DNA from: a virus
IMG/VR virus record: IMGVR_UViG_3300027734_000002
Location: 1-62,184 of that record
DNA length: 62,184 nucleotides
Strand: one strand, 5' to 3'
In this document: positions 33,960 through 42,513 of the stretch, piece after piece
Numbering within the stretch: position 1 is the stretch's first letter
How the letters are laid out: every line of letters begins with the position of its first letter
Notes under the pieces: generated by a model
The model's database searches: none
The model's input: the letters and a program-made list of their open reading frames with translations, nothing else
What the model was told of the DNA's origin: nothing
Translations under genes and position numbers: made by a program

Positions 33960-36232
33960 AGAGAACTTCTAATGGATGCCTGTTGCGCTTGATATGAAGC
34001 GCCCTTCAAGGCAATAGCGGCAGCGGCAGCGGTATCTTTTAGAGCGCGAGCTTGAGCAGCATCAGCTTGGCGTTGTTCCATCTTCACACGAAACTCCTCG
34101 GAGCGTTGATCCATTTTTGCACGCCACTCCGCCATCTTCATTTCAATCTCAGACGGTCCTTGATCTTCTTGAGGTTGACCAGATGCCTCCGCCTCCATCG
34201 CCTGCTGTTTCTGTAGGTGTCGCGAGCCATTGACAATGATCTCATTGAACTGTTGGAGTTGCTGGCGGTATTGAGGAGCTTCTGGACCAGTGAACTGCTC
34301 AAGCGTCTGAGCAGCATGATCAAAGATGTTTGACATTGGCGGAACAATCTGAGCATACATCTCAGGATTCTGACCTGCTTGGTCAAACTGCTGGTAGAAC
34401 TCAGTCAGCTTGGCAATGTGAGTCTGCAAATGCACGCTCTTGTTCTCGTTTGGCATAATTGCCTGAGTGGCACCCTGAGCAAGAATTGCATTCTGAGCAT
34501 CTGCAATTGCCGCATCAATCGGTGGGCGCTGATTGGCTCCAGCAGGAGTCGTAAGCTCATCGGCCATCTGCCAGCCAGCAATAGCACCAGTGAAGTTACG
34601 GATGAGAGTCTGCTTGCCGTATTCATCGTAATACGGATACATCGGCATCAGGTTCTCGTATGCCAAGCGACGTGCGGAAGGGCTACCAAAGCCAATGGAA
34701 CGACTGGCTCGCGTATAGCGCAAGTCCATGTTCTTCAATGCCTCTTCTGGAATGCCATCCTCAAGGCACATTTGACGGAACTGCCAAACTTCCTCACCTC
34801 CAGGTTCACCACGTTGGTATCCAGGACGGAAGAAGCGGCGACCAACTTCATTCATCAGGCGGTCAAACGGCTGCATGAACAGGTTGATGGAAGTTACAGA
34901 AAGCTGTGATGCCATTTCCATGCGGCTCATCGCCTCAAACTTGGAAAGCTCCCTGCCGGTATCGAGCGTTTTGCTGCTCGTGTATTGAGCAATATTGTTG
35001 TAGAAAGTCTGACGCAGACTTTGAACGGCTGGCTCAATGTTCTGGATGATATTCGGCTGCTGAACCTGGACGAAGTTTGCTCCAGGAGTCACAAGATAGC
35101 CAGCGCCATACGGAACGATGCGGAAGTTTTCGACTGCCTCTTCGCTTTCAACCTGCCAGTGTGGACCGGCGGTTTGTGCGACATCCACCTTCTTATTTTC
35201 CAAGCGCATCAACTGCTGGAAAGCATTGAACATATCGGAGCCAAGACCACGAATGCCGTGATAATTACCATTGGTGCCGATGCCGCGAGTGAAGAAAGTA
35301 AACGCCTCGCTAGCATTGCGATAAAGGTGACGACGCTTGAAGAGGAAATTCTCAGGAACGCCATCGGTAATCGGATAGCCATTCTCGGCAAAAGCGTACA
35401 TGGAGTAGCTTCCATCAAGCTCCTGCACCCACATGTAAATCACAGAGATAGACGGACTCGTCTCGCCATAGGTGATGTCATTGTCTTTCCAGCGAGCTTC
35501 CCATTCCATCCAGTTGAGCATGTCTGGAATCTGCTCAGAGGCGTTCATAATCGCCTTCTTGAGTTGATCACGATCCCAGCCTTGCTCATCAGCAATATCG
35601 CCCATGTTGATGTACTTCATCAAGTCGGCAGGATTCTCCAACTTCTTGAGGCAAGCGTATTGGATTTCAGCTTCGTTGGCGCGTGTCTGACGGGGAATCT
35701 TGAAGTAGGCGAGATTCGTTACGTCCCACTCCCAATTGAGAGGGTCTTGGAAGTAAGCAATGCCAACACCGTGGAGCACCATGTAGTGCGGAATGTAGCT
35801 GTACTTGAAGTTGAACTGAGGCCAGCGACGAATAACGCGGCTCATATTCAAGCTCATCTTCTGCGACCATTCTTGACGTTCCTGTTCAGAACCAAACTTG
35901 GTGCGAAGATCAATCAGGCTCTCTGTGCCAGAGATGAGGTCATAGAATGCCGCAAGAGAAGTATCCAGAACGGCTTTAGCATCGCCTGGATTGAAGTTGG
36001 ACATGTATGCCAGACCCTGCTTGGCAAGCTGCATTTGGTCTAATGGAGGAGCGCCATCAACCATTGCCTGAACCTTTGCCATCTGCTGATTCGACTTCAA
36101 ATCAGCTTGTTGAAGGCGGAACCAAAGACTTCGAGCAGCGCCAACATCCTTGATTCGCTCGTCAAGGAATTTGCCCCGGTCATCTACGACGGGAGGATTA
36201 TAGGACTCAAGGGTATTTGTGGCGTCTGACAT
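33956..36232 (-). CDS. portal protein, podovirus type (758 aa)
   Basis: Large head-tail portal. The N-terminal half has Trp/Tyr-rich segments (RRWPQFNFKYSYIPHYMVLH). The middle contains the long-helix region (VQSLRQTFYNNIAQY, then ELSKFEAMSRMEMASQLSVT, then LFMQPFDRLMNEVGRRFF) typical of podovirus portal/connector proteins. The C-terminal 120 residues are a Gln/Glu/Ala coiled coil. It precedes a small protein, scaffold and capsid. Leader GTTTAATT-ATG. Confidence 0.85.
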   Translation of the reverse strand: MSDATNTLESYNPPVVDDRGKFLDERIKDVGAARSLWFRLQQADLKSNQQMAKVQAMVDGAPPLDQMQLAKQGLAYMSNFNPGDAKAVLDTSLAAFYDLISGTESLIDLRTKFGSEQERQEWSQKMSLNMSRVIRRWPQFNFKYSYIPHYMVLHGVGIAYFQDPLNWEWDVTNLAYFKIPRQTRANEAEIQYACLKKLENPADLMKYINMGDIADEQGWDRDQLKKAIMNASEQIPDMLNWMEWEARWKDNDITYGETSPSISVIYMWVQELDGSYSMYAFAENGYPITDGVPENFLFKRRHLYRNASEAFTFFTRGIGTNGNYHGIRGLGSDMFNAFQQLMRLENKKVDVAQTAGPHWQVESEEAVENFRIVPYGAGYLVTPGANFVQVQQPNIIQNIEPAVQSLRQTFYNNIAQYTSSKTLDTGRELSKFEAMSRMEMASQLSVTSINLFMQPFDRLMNEVGRRFFRPGYQRGEPGGEEVWQFRQMCLEDGIPEEALKNMDLRYTRASRSIGFGSPSARRLAYENLMPMYPYYDEYGKQTLIRNFTGAIAGWQMADELTTPAGANQRPPIDAAIADAQNAILAQGATQAIMPNENKSVHLQTHIAKLTEFYQQFDQAGQNPEMYAQIVPPMSNIFDHAAQTLEQFTGPEAPQYRQQLQQFNEIIVNGSRHLQKQQAMEAEASGQPQEDQGPSEIEMKMAEWRAKMDQRSEEFRVKMEQRQADAAQARALKDTAAAAAIALKGASYQAQQASIRSSL

Positions 36233-36234
36233 AA

Positions 36235-37281
36235 TTAAACGAGGCTAACCCATTTAGGCGGTCCCGCAACCTTCAATCCACTTCCAGTTTCGGAACATGC
36301 TGAAACGATCTCTTCAATCTTAACGCCAAGCTGCTCTGCAATCTTCTTGGCTGTCAGACGATCCTTAGTAGCCTCCACAACTCCTTTGATGCGGAAGGCG
36401 AGGAATCCAACAGATGGAAGCTGGCCCTCTTGTCCAGTAAGGCTTTTGGGTTCTTCAACCACCGTTTTTGGTTCAACCTTATTAGTGTCGGAAGCCTTAG
36501 TTGTGATCTTGTCAGCCAAAACCAGTTTCGCGAGGCTTCCATCTTTGCAACCGTGAACAACTACTGCGTGACCGTCATAAGGCTTGGCATGGCTAAGGTT
36601 CACATCGCCAGAAAGATCATCACAGACAATTTGTCCATTTTCTACGCGGTAGTTGCCCGTATTCCAGTTATGCTGGATGAGAATCGTATTGTGAGCGTGT
36701 GGGACAATCTCATAACGAAGTCGGATGTCAAAAGGCTCAAGCGGACCAGCCCAAGGCATAGAACGGTCAAGTTGACCAATGTTTGGCGAAAGAGCGCCCA
36801 TCGCATGATGGTAGATGCCAGTGCCAACCATATGAGGATCGCCAAATGACGGCTTGAGTGATCCGTCCTGCATGATGGAAAATCCACGGGTTGGAACGAT
36901 TGCACCCATGTGAGCTTTACCAGATTCGTGATGCTCACGTTGGAGCTTACTCAGCCAGCCAATTTGAATTGGCGTATTGTCCAACTCATAGAAATACCAA
37001 GGTCCAGCGGTGTATTTCTCACTTACCGTCTGAGCAACAGCGCGGAAATGCTTAGCAGCAGCTTCCGTGGCTCCATTGGAGTGGAAGTCAAGAATGTGAA
37101 TATCCACGTTGGAGAATAAAGGCTTAATCTGCTCGGCAAATACGCGAGCTTCATTCTCAATTTCTAGGCGGGCAAAGATTGCACACTGGAAACCAGCGTA
37201 AGGACCGAACTTCTTGAAGATTTCCGCCGTATGAGGCAGGTTTTGGGCGTCACTTGCACTAACAGGAATAGCTAAGAGCAT
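36235..37281 (-). CDS. GT-A-like glycosyltransferase with C-terminal winged-helix-like tail (348 aa)
   Basis: Residues 1-240 resemble a GT-A fold: N-terminal MLLAIPVSASDAQNLPHTAE and a metal-site-like FYELDNTPIQIGWLSKL near 104, aligned in position with the ECDSIPIKKGWLKAI motif of the next upstream gene. After a Lys/Thr/Glu linker, the last 55 residues (LTAKKIAEQLGVKIEEIVSA onward) look like a small winged helix. It abuts the portal gene. Substrate unknown; virion or host-surface glycan work is inferred. Confidence 0.6.
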   Translation of the reverse strand: MLLAIPVSASDAQNLPHTAEIFKKFGPYAGFQCAIFARLEIENEARVFAEQIKPLFSNVDIHILDFHSNGATEAAAKHFRAVAQTVSEKYTAGPWYFYELDNTPIQIGWLSKLQREHHESGKAHMGAIVPTRGFSIMQDGSLKPSFGDPHMVGTGIYHHAMGALSPNIGQLDRSMPWAGPLEPFDIRLRYEIVPHAHNTILIQHNWNTGNYRVENGQIVCDDLSGDVNLSHAKPYDGHAVVVHGCKDGSLAKLVLADKITTKASDTNKVEPKTVVEEPKSLTGQEGQLPSVGFLAFRIKGVVEATKDRLTAKKIAEQLGVKIEEIVSACSETGSGLKVAGPPKWVSLV

Positions 37282-37329
37282 AAGATTTCTTGGTTATAAG
37301 GGTTTGATTGAAAGTGGTCAAATAGAATT

Positions 37330-39009
37330 TCAGAGCAAATCTCCAATATTTCCACTCGTGAGAGTAAAGATTGGATGATCTGTATAGCCATTCTCACGAA
37401 GAGCATCCATTGCAGCCGCCATGTTTGACATGCGCAGATTGCCACTAAAAGAGTTTGGCGCAGCTTTAACGGTGGCTTTAACAACCTCTGCTTCGGCCTG
37501 CTCATGGCTGATTCCAAGTAACTTGGATACCTTGGATGCCATTTTTCTCACGGTGCCTTCTTGAATCCGAATGCCGCCATAGTCATAGATCCAACCGTAT
37601 CCACGTCCAACTTTTGGCACAATCGTTGTGTCGAAGTTTGACCAATGAATAGCGTTAGACTTGAGGCTTTTTGCTGAAACATGAGCGACGGATGGAAGAG
37701 TAACCGTTCCATCAAAGACATACTGAGCGTTATGCGCTTTTGGATAAATGCAGTCTGGAATGATGAGTGATCCCTCAAGAATTCGAGGGTGTTTCAATCC
37801 TTCGGCAATTGTCATGCACGAGCTTTGGTTGCCTATAAACAACTCACTTCCGGCAATCGCCTGAGCAACTTCCAACATATCGTGCGTGACGATGTAGCGA
37901 ACCTTGCCAAAATGATACTCAAAATCAGCGTGCTCCTGCGGCAATCCAATGAAGCACAAAAGATTTCCATAGTGTTCAACTACCTCTCTCCATGGAAAAT
38001 GTGGATTATTGTAGCGAGGACTGCGATTGATGACTATGAGGCCGTTGAACTTCTTGTTTTGCTCAACCGTCAGCCACGGCTTGCTCATGTCTGGTAGCGT
38101 GTCGATGAAGTGCGTGTCAAGAGCATGCTGAGCATGGCAGGTAGCAAGATTACGTCTTCTGTCATGCCAACTTGGCCTGAAGCCTTCTGATGCCCAAGCA
38201 ATAGGCTCTCGCTTCCAGATTTTTACAGCGTTGATGTATGGCTGTGATTCGATCAGTGGCCTGATTAGCGGCAGTCTTGCAACAAAGCCCTTGGTTGATC
38301 CATTGTCGCGGGCGTAATAATCGAACATGCCGCCGTGGTGTTTGAGTGTTGCTAAGCTCACCACCGCATCACCCAAATCACCAACTCCAGAGACTCCAAT
38401 AATCTCATCACGCTTCATAGATGGCATGATGTAGTCGATTAAACCCTGAGCGTTATCCTTGTGGAAGATTACAGAATCATCTTGCAAGATATGCAAATCA
38501 CGCGGGAATTCGTGAAGTGTGGCATCACCCATAGAATCATAAAATCCATACGAGTGTTGGATCAAATCAGTGAGTCCAATTTGATCTGGAAAATTAGTAG
38601 AAATCCACTCATCAAATCCGCCCGTGGTATATCCAACTGGAGCCTGCTCGTATGCGTCCGGTCCTTGTACGCCAATGCCTGTAAAGTTATCAAACGGTGG
38701 ATTGCGAGTCTTTGGATAAAGATACGGCTTGCCCTGCTTCACATACTCATCAGTGATCGCTTTGAGCCATCCCTTCTTGATTGGAATAGAGTCACACTCA
38801 ATCCACATAAAAGCCTTACCACGCATAGCTTTAGCGCACTGCTTGAACGCTAAATTTGCCACCTCTGGATAACGCATGCCAGTAGGGTCTTGAAACGACA
38901 TCGTAATTACCTCGGTGCCATCTAGTTCCTTCAAATATTGCACCAAGCGTTCAGCCTGACGTTTTTCGTGAGGCGCTATGTTGAGGACTACCGGGAGTAG
39001 TAATGTCAT
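37330..39009 (-). CDS. bifunctional glycosyltransferase-like protein: GT-A-like plus GT-B-like halves (559 aa)
   Basis: N-terminal half: LLLPVVLNIAPHEKRQAERL and FMWIECDSIPIKKGWLKAI near residue 95, a GT-A-like motif. C-terminal half: VSGVGDLGDAVVSLATLKHH near 215, KKFNGLIVINRSPRYNN near 325 and SELFIGNQSSCMTIAEGLKH near 400, which fits the GT9/GT-B nucleotide-sugar loop. I start at ATG 39009, overlapping the methyltransferase stop by four bases; the frame is open 21 bp further. It probably builds or remodels a glycan with its neighbours. Confidence 0.65.
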   Translation of the reverse strand: MTLLLPVVLNIAPHEKRQAERLVQYLKELDGTEVITMSFQDPTGMRYPEVANLAFKQCAKAMRGKAFMWIECDSIPIKKGWLKAITDEYVKQGKPYLYPKTRNPPFDNFTGIGVQGPDAYEQAPVGYTTGGFDEWISTNFPDQIGLTDLIQHSYGFYDSMGDATLHEFPRDLHILQDDSVIFHKDNAQGLIDYIMPSMKRDEIIGVSGVGDLGDAVVSLATLKHHGGMFDYYARDNGSTKGFVARLPLIRPLIESQPYINAVKIWKREPIAWASEGFRPSWHDRRRNLATCHAQHALDTHFIDTLPDMSKPWLTVEQNKKFNGLIVINRSPRYNNPHFPWREVVEHYGNLLCFIGLPQEHADFEYHFGKVRYIVTHDMLEVAQAIAGSELFIGNQSSCMTIAEGLKHPRILEGSLIIPDCIYPKAHNAQYVFDGTVTLPSVAHVSAKSLKSNAIHWSNFDTTIVPKVGRGYGWIYDYGGIRIQEGTVRKMASKVSKLLGISHEQAEAEVVKATVKAAPNSFSGNLRMSNMAAAMDALRENGYTDHPIFTLTSGNIGDLL

Positions 39010-39599
39010 ATTTTCTGGTAAATAATGCAAAGTTGAGCTAGCCCATTGTGCATAGTCGAGTCAAAATCAGGATCGTTCCACTTGTCCCAATGGAAGCCGT
39101 CTAGTTCCATACGCAGATCAACAAGGTGCAATCCAGCATCTTTTCCCATTTGCACGATGCGCTTGTAGTCGTAGTGATCGTGGTTCATCGGCTTGTCCAC
39201 GCTGACAATATCCCACGATGTTTTGTGATCTGGATTAAAGCATGCTTGATGAGAACTGCCAAAACGGAAGTCGCGGAACTTCTCATAAGCACTATAGAGC
39301 GGAACTAGAATGTACACATATCCGCCCTCCTTGAGAACTCGGCTCCAGTTTTGAAGAGCTACTTCTGGATCGTTCATGTGTTCCAGGCAATGGGCGCTCA
39401 CTACACAATCAAACGACTTGTCATTAACGCCGGTCAGATATTGCGCATCTCCATCAGGCAAGTCCCAACCTCGAACGGTTGATGGTGGATCAAGTTTAAT
39501 GGCGTCTGGACCACAGCCAATATCAAGGACTGATCCTTTAATAAACTGATAGTCTCCATGCCTGACTCGGCACTTGTGGGATTTTGTCATTTCGTCCAT
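39006..39599 (-). CDS. class I SAM-dependent methyltransferase (197 aa)
   Basis: SAM-binding motif I is SVLDIGCGPDAI near residue 24, with GWDLPDGDAQ (acidic) and SFDCVVSAHCLEHM near 62-76 as motifs II-IV, a Methyltransf_11 pattern. The active-site region is small-molecule type rather than DNA type (no NPPY/DPPY). Coupled to a two-domain glycosyltransferase, so sugar or lipid-like methylation is likely. Confidence 0.82.
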   Translation of the reverse strand: MDEMTKSHKCRVRHGDYQFIKGSVLDIGCGPDAIKLDPPSTVRGWDLPDGDAQYLTGVNDKSFDCVVSAHCLEHMNDPEVALQNWSRVLKEGGYVYILVPLYSAYEKFRDFRFGSSHQACFNPDHKTSWDIVSVDKPMNHDHYDYKRIVQMGKDAGLHLVDLRMELDGFHWDKWNDPDFDSTMHNGLAQLCIIYQKI

Positions 39600-39614
39600 A
39601 TTGATATATTGAAA

Positions 39615-39785
39615 TTAGCTGCCCGCCGCCGCAAGAGTCTCGATCCGAGGCTGAGCCTCTTCACATAAGTTGTGTGCTCTCTTGCGCTTTTCGACCACTA
39701 CTTTCTCGTCGGTAATTACCAATCCGATTTGGCGAGGTACTTCGGCTAGCACAGGCACAGCGGGCAAATTGTTACTTAGCTGCAC
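39615..39785 (-). CDS. small hypothetical protein (56 aa from GTG)
   Basis: A GTG at 39785 overlaps the end of the 112-aa gene; the frame encodes QLSNNLPAVPVLAEVPRQIG, a charged middle and ends ETLAAAGS. An ATG at 39809 would give 64 aa. Composition is protein-like, but there is no family match. Confidence 0.45.
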   Translation of the reverse strand: MQLSNNLPAVPVLAEVPRQIGLVITDEKVVVEKRKRAHNLCEEAQPRIETLAAAGS

Positions 39786-40110
39786 TAACTTTAGCACCCA
39801 TGCCAACACGGGCTTTCTCGCGCATCTTGGTCTGAACCTTATTGCGCCCTAATTCGCTAGCCGTTTTAGGGGTGTCGGATGAAACTCGCTTCGTTGGGCG
39901 GCAATACTCGTTATCGCCACCTGATCCGCAAGGCTTGCCAGTGCGCTGGTCTTTCCAGTTCTCCTTCTCCCATCGCTTGAGATTGGAGCCAGCTTCAGTC
40001 TTGCGAACATCGCCACTTTCCTTGCGGCATTTAGCAATAGCTTGAGAAGCGCGAGCCGATGGAAACACGTCGTAGCTTGCTTTGACCTTTTTGTAGCAGG
40101 AGTCCTTCAT
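39772..40110 (-). CDS. 112-aa basic Cys-containing phage protein
   Basis: MKDSCYKKVKASYDVFPSAR followed by AIAKCRKESG is a conserved N-terminus in many phage proteins of the DUF5872-like type (recalled, not searched). Strongly basic, two or more Cys near the start and another pair near residues 60-69. A DNA-binding or structural role is possible. Coupled to a 39-aa membrane peptide upstream (ATGA). Confidence 0.6.
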   Translation of the reverse strand: MKDSCYKKVKASYDVFPSARASQAIAKCRKESGDVRKTEAGSNLKRWEKENWKDQRTGKPCGSGGDNEYCRPTKRVSSDTPKTASELGRNKVQTKMREKARVGMGAKVSAAK

Positions 40111-40226
40111 GGTAGATTGAGATTATGTTTTCCGATTTCAGTCAGGCATTTGACCAATAGAATGCAAAGATTAATGACTGACATCAAAAGAATAATGACC
40201 GACATCCAGACTGTTTCAGTATTCAT
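40107..40226 (-). CDS. 39-aa single-span membrane peptide
   Basis: Short polar start (MNTETVW), hydrophobic helix (MSVIILLMSVINLCILLV), basic tail. Its TGA overlaps the next ATG. It begins just inside the first copy of a 29-bp direct repeat. Function unknown. Confidence 0.55.
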   Translation of the reverse strand: MNTETVWMSVIILLMSVINLCILLVKCLTEIGKHNLNLP

Positions 40227-40252
40227 GGTGTTACTTCTTCTTTACGCTTTTA
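40224..40252. repeat. 29-bp direct repeat, copy 1
   Basis: Identical to 40622-40650, 398 bp away. On the minus strand it spells the last codons of the 77-aa gene (K-S-V-K-K-K-stop) and a leader ending in the ATG. The two copies bracket the 123-aa gene exactly. Confidence 0.9.
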
Positions 40253-40624
40253 TTAACTTTTTGTTTCAATTTCATCAAAAACGGCATTAATGGTTACGAT
40301 TCCAATGCTTTTATTTGGATTGGTTGCCTTATTGTAAATATTATTCCATTTTGCCTGAGTCGATATGATGCGTGATAATCCGTTCTTTTTTGCCTCAAGT
40401 GCAATAGCTCGACACATATCAATAACCAAATTCTCAAGGTTTTTTAAAATATGATCTCCGCAACATGTATCTTTTATGCAAAAAAAAGAAGAGATACTTG
40501 ATGTAATTCCATCTGAATTATGAAGTGATGTGCCAACTGGAATACCAATACATTCAGTCAAATTGTATTGACCAAGGAGTTCTATAATTTGCTTCTCTAC
40601 TTCAGTTAAATTTTCGGATTCCAT
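40253..40624 (-). CDS. 123-aa hypothetical protein inserted between 29-bp repeats
   Basis: Mixed alpha/beta protein (MESENLTEVEKQIIELLGQY; SFFCIKDTCCGDHILKNLEN). I do not recognise it. A/T-richer than its neighbours. It occupies the interval between two exact direct repeats, so it looks like a recent insertion or recombination product. Confidence 0.6.
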   Translation of the reverse strand: MESENLTEVEKQIIELLGQYNLTECIGIPVGTSLHNSDGITSSISSFFCIKDTCCGDHILKNLENLVIDMCRAIALEAKKNGLSRIISTQAKWNNIYNKATNPNKSIGIVTINAVFDEIETKS

Positions 40625-40650
40625 GGTGTTACTTCTTCTTTACGCTTTTA
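40622..40650. repeat. 29-bp direct repeat, copy 2
   Basis: Identical to 40224-40252. This copy overlaps the true 3' end of the 77-aa gene and the ATG of the 123-aa gene. Confidence 0.9.
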
Positions 40651-40862
40651 GCACCTGAGCATCCCCATTTTTTACGCGACAAGGAATTGGGCGAATTTGG
40701 ATCGGAGCGCCAGTCGCCTGCAATGTTGTTGCTGCGAGCACAATACGCATCAGCACGCTTGCTGCCAATAGGGCCAATCTTGCTGCCTTTTTGGCCGTAT
40801 TTCACCGTCTTTTCACGGCCAGTATCAGGATTCTTGACTGTTTTGGAGAACTTCTTTTCCAT
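40629..40862 (-). CDS. 77-aa basic protein, phage small-protein type
   Basis: MEKKFSKTVKNPDTGREKTV, KADAYCARS-like middle (SKRADAYCARSNNI) and C-terminal KKWGCSGAKSVKKK. Similar Lys-rich proteins with a RADAYCARS motif are frequent in marine and freshwater phages; function unknown. Its composition resembles the 112-aa neighbour. Confidence 0.6.
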   Translation of the reverse strand: MEKKFSKTVKNPDTGREKTVKYGQKGSKIGPIGSKRADAYCARSNNIAGDWRSDPNSPNSLSRKKWGCSGAKSVKKK

Positions 40863-40874
40863 ATAATTAATAGT

Positions 40875-41117
40875 TTATGGCTTTTTGCGATAGGTTGCAA
40901 GAGTGATTTTCACTCGTTCTTGTGGTGTTGTGTGTATTCTGGCAAATTTACCTCGCATTATATCCATCCAGTTTCGCCACTCAACTCTGTCGAGTTTCCA
41001 CTCTTCCTCGGAAATCTCGTTGATGATCTTTTGGCGCTTCTCATCGTCTGTTATTCCGGCTAAGCGTCTAGCCGCCATTGCTCGCGCCGGTGGTCTGAAT
41101 GTGATTGGAATATTCAT
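40875..41117 (-). CDS. 80-aa hypothetical protein
   Basis: Basic N-terminus (MNIPITFRPPARAMAARRLA) then acidic helices. Its ATG overlaps the stop of the 223-aa gene (ATGA), so the two are coupled. No domain recognised. Confidence 0.6.
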   Translation of the reverse strand: MNIPITFRPPARAMAARRLAGITDDEKRQKIINEISEEEWKLDRVEWRNWMDIMRGKFARIHTTPQERVKITLATYRKKP

Positions 41118-41785
41118 CGGTAGAGCGAGTTAAAGCGCGGTGAGCGATATCCGCTGATTGCTGTATTACGCAGTTTAGCTGCCACTTCGGCTGCCGTTAG
41201 AGTTATGAGTGCTACACGGGTTTCGTCAAAAAGGGCTTTTGCCATGGAGGCAGAGAAACGAACTCGATCCTGCTTACGCTTTGGTGCTGTCGCTAGCTCA
41301 TAGCGCATATTGAGAAAGTCGATTATTGCAGCCTCGACTGAGGCATCAAACTCACCAGGTATTGGAAGCGTCATAGCGTCGTCAGCCTCCATCTTGTAAA
41401 CCTCCTCCCACGAAAGGTTGTCCTTTTTCTGCTTGCGATACTTTTTCATGTAATCGCGCATGTAGGCGTTTTTTTGTTCTGGAGTCCTTATATCTCGATA
41501 CTGGAAATAGTTTAGGATTCGGAATCCTCCGCTGACTCGCTCAATGCGCCTGCCCTCATTGTCTGGTGTGCGAGACTTTGGATCTGGTGATGTAAAAGCT
41601 AGAATGGCGTCATCCGCTTCCTCCTTGGTGATATTCGCTACTCGGTAGAGAGACGCCTCGGTGATTGGGCTGATGCCGTTAGTTTTACAAGTTACCATCA
41701 GGGCCATCCACGCAATCCTCTGGTGATACGGACCTTCCCATACTGAAGAAGTGACTAATTCGCAGTGCGCCTTGATGAACGACAT
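41114..41785 (-). CDS. 223-aa replication-organiser-like protein
   Basis: N-terminal 90 residues resemble the winged-helix start of phage replisome-organiser proteins (MSFIKAHCELVTSSVWEGPY; ITEASLYRVANITKEEADDA; GGFRILNYFQYRDI). A basic stretch (YMRDYMKKYRKQKK) and a helical C-terminus follow. That similarity is from memory. Odd for a replication-type gene, it is in the minus-strand block. Confidence 0.5.
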   Translation of the reverse strand: MSFIKAHCELVTSSVWEGPYHQRIAWMALMVTCKTNGISPITEASLYRVANITKEEADDAILAFTSPDPKSRTPDNEGRRIERVSGGFRILNYFQYRDIRTPEQKNAYMRDYMKKYRKQKKDNLSWEEVYKMEADDAMTLPIPGEFDASVEAAIIDFLNMRYELATAPKRKQDRVRFSASMAKALFDETRVALITLTAAEVAAKLRNTAISGYRSPRFNSLYR

Positions 41786-41960
41786 GAGCCATGATGCGTT
41801 AGTTATAGTTAAGAGTCAACATGAACTATCTCGAATTATGTTAACCACTTGTCTATTCTATTATGTTAGCTTTACGCGCTTTTCTCATTGATCGTCAATG
41901 GTTTATAGCCTGTTTTCAGCCTGTGCTCGACTTTTACACTTTTTCACTTAATTTCCTCAG
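41786..41960. other. 175-bp A/T-rich intergenic region
   Basis: Between the 95-aa gene's stop and the 223-aa gene's start, both on the minus strand. It contains a TTGACT element on the minus strand (near 41813) and no open frame of note; a promoter for the downstream minus genes is plausible but unproven. Confidence 0.3.
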
Positions 41961-42248
41961 CTAACCAGCCTCTAGTACTGATCCACCAAAATCCCGCAAA
42001 AGCTCTTGCTTCAATTCTTCCAGCGCATCTTGATTGGTATTCTTCCTGAGTATTCCCATCCTCTGATTTTTATCCGCTTCCTTTGCTGCCTCTGTAGAAA
42101 GTGCTTCCATGATCTCAGGATCAATCGGTAGCCCCGTGGTAATTGACTCAACCAAAGCCTCTCCAAATTCCATCGAAGCGATTTCCAATGGAGTAAAACG
42201 CCTCTCTTTTGGTCCGCTAAACCAGTTCAATTCAGGTCCGCTGTCCAT
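41961..42248 (-). CDS. 95-aa acidic hypothetical protein
   Basis: Starts MDSGPELNWFSGPKERRFTP (ATG 42248, two bases after the neighbour's stop) and is helical and acidic (EIMEALSTEAAKEADKNQRM). A longer frame upstream overlaps the zinc-ribbon gene and is not needed. Function unknown. Confidence 0.6.
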   Translation of the reverse strand: MDSGPELNWFSGPKERRFTPLEIASMEFGEALVESITTGLPIDPEIMEALSTEAAKEADKNQRMGILRKNTNQDALEELKQELLRDFGGSVLEAG

Positions 42249-42249
42249 A

Positions 42250-42513
42250 TTATTTAGCTTTGTTAAGTTTATTTGGTTTATGCTTGTAGCAGGTCCAACG
42301 ATATTTATGATCCTCGCACGGCGATCCACAGTCTGCCTCTTGATAGCATCCAGGCTCATCACAGAGCACTATGAAGCAGTCGATAGACTTACAATCTGGA
42401 CATCCGTAGCATTTCGCCGTACGCTCAAATGGATGATCTGCTTCAAGCCTCTCATTTCTGAGAAACTTGTGGTAGCACTCTTTGCATTGCAGTTTTTCGG
42501 TTTCCAGAATCAT
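42250..42513 (-). CDS. 87-aa multi-Cys zinc-ribbon protein
   Basis: Contains CKECYHKFL, CYGCPDCKS, and then CDEPGCYQ and a C-terminal His/Cys segment (CEDHKYRWTCYKH): at least two zinc sites. ATG 42513 overlaps the previous stop (ATGA). Possibly nucleic-acid binding. Confidence 0.7.
   Translation of the reverse strand: MILETEKLQCKECYHKFLRNERLEADHPFERTAKCYGCPDCKSIDCFIVLCDEPGCYQEADCGSPCEDHKYRWTCYKHKPNKLNKAK

Noticed and set aside
34985-36043. Long 352-aa plus-strand open frame opposite the portal gene
   Set aside because: Antisense shadow produced by the portal's codon usage; the portal reading is clear on the minus strand.
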